From: Candidatus Thorarchaeota archaeon
GTDB lineage: Archaea; Asgardarchaeota; Thorarchaeia; Thorarchaeales; Thorarchaeaceae
NCBI GenBank assembly: GCA_016840245.1
Contig: JAEOST010000767.1
Coordinates: 1-12,821 of the forward strand
Length of the DNA: 12,821 nt
Direction: 5' to 3'
Shown here one piece after another: positions 8,401 through 12,681 of the stretch. A program made the position numbers and the translations under genes. Each line of letters begins with the position of its first letter. The first letter of the stretch is position 1. The notes beneath the pieces are model-generated. The model did no database searches and was not told the DNA's origin. It worked only from the letters and a program-made list of their open reading frames with translations.

Positions 8401-9244
8401 TCCCGGCCTTGAAGAACTTGAGCTGACAGAGGATGATTTGGATATGTTCAGAGAGCCTGTTACAGAAGAAGTTCTCACAGATGATGCAACTGAGCTGTTA
8501 GATGAGCTCGATGCTCTTGATGAGATCGGAGCTGATGATACTGCTGATGACACTGAAGTTGTTGACTATGAGGCTGAGTTAGAGGCTGAACTAGACACAG
8601 TCGTCGAAGAAGCTGCTGAAGAGACACCTGAGGTTGAACCTGAAGCGGAGGTTGAAGCTGATGCTGAAGTAGAAGCCGAGGAAGTTGAGGTCGTAGAACC
8701 TGAAGTTGTTGAACTTGAGGAAGCAGAGGCTGAAGTAGAGGTTGAGGAAGATGTAGTCGAACCTGAACCAGAGATTGAATCTGAAGTTGAATCTCCTGAG
8801 GACGACATTGGTGAGGAACCAGAGCCCGAACCTGAGATAGAGATGGATGAGGCAGAAGAAGCACCTCCTGAAATTGAAGAGGAGCCTGAGACCGAACTAG
8901 ATACTGAGGATGATTCCGAAGCTGAAGTGGACGATGAAATCGAGCCTGAGATCGAGGATATCGACGAACTGGTTGAAACTGAACCAGAAGAAATCGATGA
9001 AGTTGAGACCGAGATTGACGATGAAGTTACAGTGGATGAAGATGACCCTGAGGTAGAAATTACTGAGGAGCTCTCTGAACCAGAAGATGTGACCATCGAA
9101 GAACCTCTCTCCAAGGCTGAGCTCATTGAGAAGCTTCCATCAGATGTCAGGGAATCCATGTCTGAAGAAGAGCTAAAGAAGCTCTCAAAGAAGGAGCTTG
9201 AAGCTCTAGTCGATACCGCAGAGGATACATCTGACGAGGAGTAG
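2438..9244 (+). CDS. Giant surface protein B, DUF2341-like and multi-module ectodomain, single-pass, acidic tail
   Basis: The protein has 2268 residues and starts at TTG with a GGAGG site. Seen in order: signal peptide (hydrophobic core about 14-31); DUF2341-like domain (about 61-156: a W-Y-R-R opening, a D-D-S-I-R-V-V-D-P segment and a final WIYYS strand); a Trp/Tyr/Gly-rich domain (about 165-400); four carboxypeptidase-regulatory-like folds with TD-x-x-G-x-x-x-F motifs (about 446-520, 547-625, 654-728, 752-815); about eight to ten beta-sandwich modules with recurring NY and V-x-P-x-PT linker signals (about 830-1910); membrane helix (1924-1946); Arg-Arg and a conserved juxtamembrane segment (1947-1995); an acidic tail with no Lys or Arg from 2006 to 2225; and the C-terminal module (2224-2259). 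Many N-glycosylation sequons and few Cys occur. DUF2341 domains are known from large secreted or surface proteins, often with sugar-binding-like folds. The likely role is adhesion or sensing at the cell envelope (inference). It lies 5 bases before a small ORF and the GTPase genes. Confidence 0.9.
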   Translation: MTGITKTTKSSSNLKFLLLAGFVLLLMLPVTNMESTIQPTSIFSAGPIGTTTTASIDEVTPWWNASFHYRRHVNLTDTNSTPRVDVPMHVWVSFEDDTCFDDSIRVVDPTGIEVPSQVYNMTYGLDPNYIIGATVFWYANIDADSRATYWIYYSEDISLESTNYDAVVDFARTTGTLSGKFGVNYWSFKGDWYNVTMYNQAGGKISNGAHKLADGSWNWNWGTSRGSMHWNPDGLGGQGTSNTAPIASTTFVNVDGPLFINYTTQLPFGSGATLNVTYTFYKWGWTTRIYIEYTAARNAGGRTDEWVFYPYLTTGGIEVAEDGTQTYHSNWAQSGNKGKPAGFGWWNSNGFSHGTVRISHDSWNTNPSYTNNYDNYYYRWWDQSSYEFWDTVIPTIYAIPGTVLEERTAFAVWNGSEDQDGYMEVFNATSRYLPISRDVGDISSYSFKVNVQDLGGANIENVNVTLLDADTGEKLYKSNGEPYSALTDVDGNATFIGLVNKTYTVSAWIDSSEWLKPQNGATGMNVTWTGDRVASGPFTPVAITLDLASIDIHLEDLMLNDLATSGSETLSVRVYNGTDPDSSNWRYMDYTTTDTSGDLTFVRVPKCDWVFNFSYTDTDTGHIYQWSDFGLYVDYHIPASDIISDLSRPNWQLPLVTVDFSVTAYDAQVVPDAYIRLSKAGTGQPYPLGDSDSKYNVTHYTDSSGDVTFYRILNGTWTIDLYRTDDYGQIAFNNTENLWNLQGYNHTDMVIPLTWLRIVVIDAETNRVTGAQIDLKVNGADVVTAFTDSSGVHNFHWIKANDSSIPWNYEVTITKVSSFNTVAVYASNNYLYENWITLATPTYLLTHTELNCTTSVESWNFGDNRTFLVGWYNRSDIGIGVYEDVLLTNYPAGWVNFTIYHLGSPIGGGTWNGSGATYVAHDASDGIYFTIIIDTLYFGMDVSSYPYIIEITADAPGYDPTDTYTVTVVMSPADTLAVGETTDIQYWMDGFGENYALVASPYGRVQYNVSGLDFANYTIYDSEYQVVNDALLADLGGGTYRFADALLDAADVGTYEIVIWLYKQNYINRSVTFTATILPIPTSLSWAPQPGDYIWGSGTSGGTLLYLDTSDMPFVPLPGADSITLEWIDVATDEVILIDTSGSLLYSHDQMLVYNGTWKIRATVTTANYVTQVSESDVFTVFADPFLVDVSSPLVEEVAWGAEWAEFDFTYEPDPSGTAVSGASLIALSWTGEYSLIDNEDGTYRLRLLAVQESVNQSVSFTMWLANRTKATGLVTVNILIPLEINVPEGATEQSPISEYWTRQFLLSVAAADPSSGYTFVSGVTVTFDFPAGGVSGEMTENFTEEYYWTLFPASYAPEPGIYEIVVTASRVGCIATTSSIFIEVLPTPSRTNVENQFLTVYYADSLLLNFTWTTTIDTPTGITSPDGVTVELWATTYLVNGSVPGIVDFGDGNYTLFMDTKGLDMLATDPNFPTIYSFVISFNKIGYETPLAATIIILVLQTPTEMTADAVPPVLWSEEFTIRVYLEDIVHHELVGVDVLVEFVFGDFVEPFNMTATGIFEITLNSWDVFSSSDVPHSVTVRYTLPNYIDGSIEVDVKVDPLPAYILIETIEDTYDWGETFPVRFTVKVNATTDEITANVYYFWVSHSAVGGTFVYDPNWERYDGVINTGEVPAVNQTLRIVAERVNYSIAYINLLITIKPLQAVLTPEFDATIIAIHNVNDSIYLPFSYTYDGVHLSNATITYIWVGRQTLLELDERYVELSFDPADDESLVVPGTYYIEFNAVLTNYTAEEVTITLKMQVQTEIEFGPQERVEAESEFMLEFSYLDVTNGMVVDSAIVTIQYQINDGPLITVLATQMVGTQYVIRIPAAEIGGISQDAYTITIYASAPDHQNYTSSSESNMLSVYVDEPTIGILGFSIPRSAIFLMIMMTVIFGSMAALSAGYRRWKIPYPVKQIDKALDAIEKGDVAKVQNLRTMGAMILELLHPGLEELELTEDDLDMFREPVTEEVLTDDATELLDELDALDEIGADDTADDTEVVDYEAELEAELDTVVEEAAEETPEVEPEAEVEADAEVEAEEVEVVEPEVVELEEAEAEVEVEEDVVEPEPEIESEVESPEDDIGEEPEPEPEIEMDEAEEAPPEIEEEPETELDTEDDSEAEVDDEIEPEIEDIDELVETEPEEIDEVETEIDDEVTVDEDDPEVEITEELSEPEDVTIEEPLSKAELIEKLPSDVRESMSEEELKKLSKKELEALVDTAEDTSDEE
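8276..8422 (+). other. Juxtamembrane conserved cytosolic segment of protein B
   Basis: These 49 codons follow the membrane helix and are the ungapped counterpart of 1121-1267 (24 of 49 residues identical). Further on, both tails share two short motifs: LLD-x-LDALDEIG (1340-1375 and 8495-8530) and DYE-x-EL-x-AELD-x-x-V (1409-1450 and 8564-8605). These are candidate docking helices before the disordered part. Confidence 0.7.
8531..9106 (+). repeat. Acidic low-complexity tail region of gene B
   Basis: About 192 codons are dominated by Glu, Asp, Val, Pro, Ala, Ile and Thr. They lie within a 220-residue stretch (2006-2225) that contains no Lys or Arg. The Glu-Pro-Glu and Glu-Val-Glu units are irregular, so this looks like drift under composition selection and not a recent tandem expansion. 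Antisense Ser-rich and Gln/Leu-rich frames here are shadows. Confidence 0.85.
9107..9214 (+). other. C-terminal 36-residue cap module of protein B (copy 2)
   Basis: This is the second copy of the LSK-x-ELIE / LPSDVRESMSEEELKK / LSK-x-ELEALVD module. It differs from copy 1 by Ser to Ala and by two Arg to Lys changes only. Both copies are followed by a short acidic end containing DTSDE. Confidence 0.75.
9236..9241 (+). promoter_or_regulatory. RBS (GAGGAG) for the 41-codon ORF
   Basis: GAGGAG sits in the last codons of gene B, 8 bases before ATG at 9250. It is stronger than the site before the GTPase (AGTGAG, 9366-9371), which supports translation of the small ORF. Confidence 0.6.
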
Positions 9245-9249
9245 AGTGT

Positions 9250-9375
9250 ATGACAAACAAGGTATCCTCAAATGAGTCTGGACAGACAACTATCTGTCTA
9301 AGCGACTACCTTGTGCGTGGAGTACCTCCAACTCCAGAGTCACTGATACGACAAATACCATGGACAGTGAGTTAA
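9250..9375 (+). CDS. Small hypothetical protein, 41 residues, filling the B-GTPase gap
   Basis: The ATG at 9250 comes 5 bases after the stop of gene B, and the TAA (9373-9375) ends 1 base before the GTPase ATG. The start has a GAGGAG site at good spacing. The peptide begins MTNKVSSNESGQ and ends RQIPWTVS. It has one Cys, no membrane helix and no coiled coil, and a middle section GVPPTPESLIRQIPW that could form a short helix or a docking peptide. I recognise no family. The exact fit to the gap and the RBS favour a real gene or a translational coupler for the GTPase; a chance ORF of this length is still possible. Confidence 0.55.
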   Translation: MTNKVSSNESGQTTICLSDYLVRGVPPTPESLIRQIPWTVS

Positions 9376-9376
9376 G

Positions 9377-10258
9377 ATGATTAGAGAAATACATGTCTTC
9401 AAGGATGGTCAGACTCTATTTGAAGATGTTATCGTACCCAACAAGGACCTAGATGTTTCAGCCGTCAATATGCTAGTGTCATCATCTGCGCAGAAGCTAC
9501 AAGAGTGGAAGATAGACAGCATGGAGATTGAACGTTTTCGATATGTGTACATGAACTCTCATGAAACTCAATTCATCATAACAATGGATCGTCAAGCTTC
9601 TCTTCAAAAAGTGAACGAGGCCATGATGAGTATGGTGTCTAAGTTCATGACGGCCTATGAGAGTTCCCTGGAATCAGGAGGATGGAAATCAACTGATTTC
9701 ACACCCTTCAAGATAGGTTTCAGACAAATTGTAGGACGAATTCCAGTGAAAGTATGTCTAGCTGGACATGGAGGTACTGGAAAAACCACAGTGCTCGAAC
9801 TTGCTACATTGCCATCTCAGGGACCACCACAAGAGTATGTGCCTACTTTCTTTGGTGATAAAGCACTCCTCAAGGCTGACTTTGATCCATATGTCTTTAG
9901 TATGTTTGATCTTGGTGGCCAAGACAGGTTCGTCCAAGAGTGGGGGAAGATAATTCGAGCTGGAAGCATGGTTGTGGTTGTATCCGACTCAACAAAGGAG
10001 AATATTGAATGGACCAAGAGAGTTGCTTATCCCGTACTGAAGGCTGAGCTACCTTATGCAAGGATTATTGGTATTGCCAATAAGCAGGACTTGCCAGGGG
10101 CTCTCTCCCCACAGGAAGTCGGTAAGCGGTTAGGAATTCCAGCGTACGGGATGCAGGCCAATCAACGCGATTTTCGTGAAAGGTGGTTAAAGCTGCTTAA
10201 GGCATTAGCCTTTGAAGATATTGAATTCAATATTGTTGGTGATATTGAGGTGGAATAG
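9377..10258 (+). CDS. Longin-like domain fused to Arf-family small GTPase
   Basis: The protein has 293 residues. The start is fixed: an in-frame TGA at 9368-9370 lies just upstream. Residues 1-115 have the strand-strand-helix-three-strand-helix pattern of longin/roadblock-type domains (opening MIREIHVFKDGQTLF; a helix near 84-105). The GTPase domain (about 122-293) has G1 GHGGTGKTT (130-138), switch I Thr157 in VPT, G3 DLGGQD (178-183) with the catalytic-type Gln182, and G4 NKQD (235-238) followed by LPGALSPQEVGKRLGI, very like Arf, Sar and SRbeta proteins. The usual G5 element is not clear: the AYGMQANQRD stretch (256-265) stands in its place. The Arf N-terminal amphipathic helix is replaced by the longin-like domain. 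It probably binds and hydrolyses GTP at a membrane or scaffold (family knowledge). It is coupled to coiled-coil genes downstream, with 1 base before the next start. Confidence 0.88.
   Translation: MIREIHVFKDGQTLFEDVIVPNKDLDVSAVNMLVSSSAQKLQEWKIDSMEIERFRYVYMNSHETQFIITMDRQASLQKVNEAMMSMVSKFMTAYESSLESGGWKSTDFTPFKIGFRQIVGRIPVKVCLAGHGGTGKTTVLELATLPSQGPPQEYVPTFFGDKALLKADFDPYVFSMFDLGGQDRFVQEWGKIIRAGSMVVVVSDSTKENIEWTKRVAYPVLKAELPYARIIGIANKQDLPGALSPQEVGKRLGIPAYGMQANQRDFRERWLKLLKALAFEDIEFNIVGDIEVE
10247..10252 (+). promoter_or_regulatory. RBS (GAGGTG) fixing the start at 10260
   Basis: GAGGTG lies inside the last codons of the GTPase, 7 bases before ATG at 10260. The alternative in-frame ATG at 10212 lies 47 bases inside the GTPase gene and has no comparable site. 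Confidence 0.7.
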
Positions 10259-10259
10259 A

Positions 10260-10835
10260 ATGTCAGATTTGAGTGATATTACTAAGAGTGTTCTTGATGA
10301 AGAAGAACGTAAGCGACTGATTAAAGAGATTGCACATTTGAAGGATGTCCTCGATTCATTCAAGTATGGATTGAATTTCGAGGAGTTTGCTGATGCAATC
10401 TTCAAGACCATAGATCGCCAGACTATTTCAATCAAGAGTCTTGATGAAAAGATGGCTGGTATTATAGAACGTATGGACCGTTTGGAAACGCGTTTGGAAG
10501 AAGGTATTGTTGTAAGAGTATCTTCAATCACAGGCGATAGTGCAGAGGCACTAGAGGGTGGAAGTGAGGTGGTCATCGAAAAGCAACCTGAACCAGAAGA
10601 GTCTGTTTCTGAAGATGAAGCTGCAGCCGAGGCTAATCGGGAGAGCTTGGAGAAAGAAGCTGCTGAGCTTGAAGCTAAGATAGCGCGGTTGTTTGAGAAG
10701 GAAAACGAACTTCTCGAGATGGTTCACAATGACCCTGCTGGAGCAGAGGAGTACGAAGACAAAGCAAGGGTTGCTCGTGAGATGAGAACCGAGCTTGAGG
10801 GACGGCTCGAGGAGATTAAAACTAGACTCAAGTAA
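10260..10835 (+). CDS. Coiled-coil protein, 191 residues, GTPase-linked
   Basis: The start is ATG 10260, 1 base after the GTPase stop, giving 191 residues. Three parts are visible: an N-terminal helical part (about 1-85) with heptad-like spacing, including LDEKMAGIIERMDRLETRLEEG-type repeats; an acidic linker (about 100-128) with EPEESVSEDEAAAE; and a C-terminal coiled coil (about 129-191) rich in Glu, Lys and Arg. No signal peptide, membrane helix or catalytic motif is seen, so it is cytosolic. Its position between the GTPase and other coiled-coil genes suggests an effector, scaffold or regulator of the GTPase (inference). I do not recognise the family. Some resemblance to tethering or adaptor coiled coils is generic. 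Confidence 0.8.
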   Translation: MSDLSDITKSVLDEEERKRLIKEIAHLKDVLDSFKYGLNFEEFADAIFKTIDRQTISIKSLDEKMAGIIERMDRLETRLEEGIVVRVSSITGDSAEALEGGSEVVIEKQPEPEESVSEDEAAAEANRESLEKEAAELEAKIARLFEKENELLEMVHNDPAGAEEYEDKARVAREMRTELEGRLEEIKTRLK

Positions 10836-10840
10836 TCATA

Positions 10841-10847
10841 GGGTGAG
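10841..10847 (+). promoter_or_regulatory. RBS (GGGTGAG) before 10854
   Basis: GGGTGAG lies 6 bases before ATG 10854. An in-frame TAG at 10839-10841 rules out any earlier start. Confidence 0.6.
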
Positions 10848-10853
10848 AGTGAA

Positions 10854-11228
10854 ATGGGACTATTTGATAGAAGACGAAGAAAGAAAGAAACCAAGAAAGT
10901 TGGAATAGTGAGGGGTCGTGAACATATGACTCCCGCACGACCGATGGCTGAGCCAACACCACCTCCGGACCTTGATAAGATGACACCTGAGGCCCAAGGT
11001 GAGATTGTGACTCTTGTAGCTGAATATGAACGACTCGTGGCTCGAAGAGAAGAACTCCAAGTTGAGAGAGGTCAACTGACCGCACAATTAGACAGAGGCG
11101 ATCTAACAGCTATTGAGTTTCGGAAACAGCTCATGACAAAGATTCAGGAAGCCGCTCAGGTATCTGAGACTCTTAAAGAAACATCTGGTAAGCTTACAGC
11201 ATTGGGTTATCGTGGAGTATTGCACTGA
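10854..11228 (+). CDS. Small protein with basic N-terminus and helical C-terminal part, 124 residues
   Basis: The protein opens MGLFDRRRRKKETKK, a Gly-Leu-Phe plus basic cluster that could bind acidic lipids. A Pro-rich linker follows (about 28-40, PARPMAEPTPPPD), then a helical segment from about 44 to 115 with heptad-like leucines and a turn at LDRGDLTAIEF (about 78-88), ending LTALGYRGVLH. The helix-G-D/E-helix pattern resembles short helical hairpins such as SHOCT or Mod_r/Vps37-like segments, but too weakly for a name. The N-terminus also recalls the MGLF or MG-x-LF starts of some ESCRT-III proteins; the rest does not support that family. It is cytosolic and lies 18 bases after the previous stop. 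A membrane-associated accessory factor is a fair guess. Confidence 0.75.
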   Translation: MGLFDRRRRKKETKKVGIVRGREHMTPARPMAEPTPPPDLDKMTPEAQGEIVTLVAEYERLVARREELQVERGQLTAQLDRGDLTAIEFRKQLMTKIQEAAQVSETLKETSGKLTALGYRGVLH

Positions 11229-11232
11229 GGTG
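11227..11232 (+). promoter_or_regulatory. RBS (GAGGTG) supporting the GTG start at 11240
   Basis: GAGGTG overlaps the TGA stop of the preceding gene (11226-11228) and sits 7 bases before GTG 11240. No in-frame ATG is available near it; the first internal Met is residue 18. Confidence 0.7.
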
Positions 11233-11239
11233 CATCTTA

Positions 11240-12661
11240 GTGTCAGATTGGGAGCGTCGACAGACGGATGACCAAGATCCTGTGGATATGGAAGCGGAAA
11301 CTAGACGACTCATGGAGGAAGCTATGAGTAAGAGTTCCGCACCTGTTGGAACAACACCCGAAGAGTCTAAGGTCACAGAAGAAGTCGAGTCTGAGGAGAA
11401 CACATCAACTGCGAGTTCAATTGATGATACATTTCAACGTATCCAGATTCGTATGGATGATCTTCTAGCGACCATTGAAGACACAGCAAGGGGTGCAGGT
11501 CCTGATTTTGGAGAACAGATGCAGTCAGTTCTAGAGAACCTAGAGAAACGACTCAAGATGGCAGGACTTGGTATTTTTACAACCATTGCCACTAAGATAG
11601 TAAAAGATGAGCTCCACAGAGGTATCAACACAGACCGTCTGATGGAACCTGTATATGACTCAGTTGCAGACAGTCGTGCTCGAGTTGAGGATATCATTGA
11701 CAAAGCTACTCGCGGTACTGTAAAGAGCGTTGGGCGTTCTGCAGGGAATCTGCAGGCACGTCTAGTTCAGATGTACGCAAAGGTTGGAGATCTTGAACAA
11801 CAGCTTGAAACTACTCGTGCTGAGCTTGTTCAATGGCGAAGCCGGGCAAAAGAGCTAGAAGACTTGGTGCACCTCCGAGATGAAACAATTACTTCCTTCG
11901 AGGAGCGTCTAGTTGGTGTGCAGGAAGCAATGAATCATCAAAAGGCTCAGATTGCAGAACGTGATGAATCCCTCTCTGTATTGAAAGGAGAGATTCGTCA
12001 AGCCGAGGCTCATATTGAACAGCTTCAAAACTGGATTGATAAGCTCGATACAGCTGATGAGCTTGTATCAGATTATGAGGTAAAGCTCAAAGAGATTTCT
12101 ACGATTCAAGGACAATTAGCAGAACAGAGTGAGATGGTAGCTCAAAGAGATGCTACAATTAAATCGCTTACGACAGATGTTCGAAGACTAACTGAGGCTA
12201 ATGATGATTACAATATTCGATTGCAGAAAATTAGTGAGGAAACTTCAGCTGCAAGAGGAATGAAGGACTCTCTGGAAGCAGAGATATCATCTCTCAAAAG
12301 GCAATTGGCTGAGTTAAAGGCTCGATGGGACACTCTGTACCAAGTGGCTGAAGATGAGCCTGCCTTCAAAGCGTATTTCCTTGTCGCCGGTCGCGACCAG
12401 ACATGGATGCCCCTTACCCATCTATCATCTGCAATGGGCATTCCCACTGTTGCTCTCAAGAGGCAGCTTCAGAAGTTTGTTGATGCTGGACTCGTAGAGC
12501 TTCAAGGTGACAATATTAGACCAAGAAAACTCTCAGAGGTCTCAAAACAAGCAGAGGCGATGGATGAACAGATTTTAGAGGAAGCAAAGGCTGAACTAGC
12601 AATGCATCCAGAAGAAGTTGATACATCTGAAGAAGACGAACGAACTGACAACAACGATTGA
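11240..12661 (+). CDS. Long coiled-coil protein with C-terminal winged-helix-like domain, 473 residues
   Basis: It starts with GTG and encodes MSDWERRQTDDQ. Regions seen: an acidic, Ser/Thr-rich likely disordered N-terminus (1-58); a helical region (about 62-165) with an apolar patch MAGLGIFTTIATKIV (about 110-124); a long coiled coil (about 171-360); a winged-helix-like domain (about 370-431: FKAYFLVAGRDQTWMPLTHL, then an LSSAMGIP turn, a VALKRQLQKFVDAGLVE helix, and a wing ending NIRPRKL); and an acidic tail (432-473) with many Glu and Asp. The winged helix could bind DNA or, as in ESCRT-II subunits, proteins; the coil and the context favour a protein-protein role (inference). No signal peptide is present. 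It starts 11 bases after the 124-residue gene and is likely in the same transcript. No family name is recognised. Confidence 0.85.
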   Translation: MSDWERRQTDDQDPVDMEAETRRLMEEAMSKSSAPVGTTPEESKVTEEVESEENTSTASSIDDTFQRIQIRMDDLLATIEDTARGAGPDFGEQMQSVLENLEKRLKMAGLGIFTTIATKIVKDELHRGINTDRLMEPVYDSVADSRARVEDIIDKATRGTVKSVGRSAGNLQARLVQMYAKVGDLEQQLETTRAELVQWRSRAKELEDLVHLRDETITSFEERLVGVQEAMNHQKAQIAERDESLSVLKGEIRQAEAHIEQLQNWIDKLDTADELVSDYEVKLKEISTIQGQLAEQSEMVAQRDATIKSLTTDVRRLTEANDDYNIRLQKISEETSAARGMKDSLEAEISSLKRQLAELKARWDTLYQVAEDEPAFKAYFLVAGRDQTWMPLTHLSSAMGIPTVALKRQLQKFVDAGLVELQGDNIRPRKLSEVSKQAEAMDEQILEEAKAELAMHPEEVDTSEEDERTDNND

Positions 12662-12681
12662 TTTTGATACGGGGATATGCA

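Noticed and set aside
8475..9159. Antisense ORFs of 129 and 197 codons, rich in Gln/Leu/Pro or Ser
   Set aside because: Shadows of the acidic tail of gene B. Their low-complexity composition mirrors the sense strand and no RBS is present.
9284..9299. Small hairpin AGACA/TGTCT with a 6-base loop
   Set aside because: Only a 5 bp stem, no T-tract follows, and it lies within the 41-codon ORF; not convincing as a terminator or operator.
10212..10214. ATG start giving a 207-residue form of the coiled-coil protein
   Set aside because: It lies inside the GTPase gene without a good RBS. ATG 10260 has GAGGTG at ideal spacing.
10205..10576. 123-codon antisense ORF across the GTPase/coiled-coil junction
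   Set aside because: It overlaps two well-supported sense genes, has no RBS context, and encodes a low-information sequence.
10854..11228. ESCRT-III or Vps37-like identity for the 124-residue protein
   Set aside because: The MGLF/basic start and the helix-G-D-helix pattern are suggestive, but length and the remaining sequence do not match ESCRT-III, and the Mod_r resemblance is generic.
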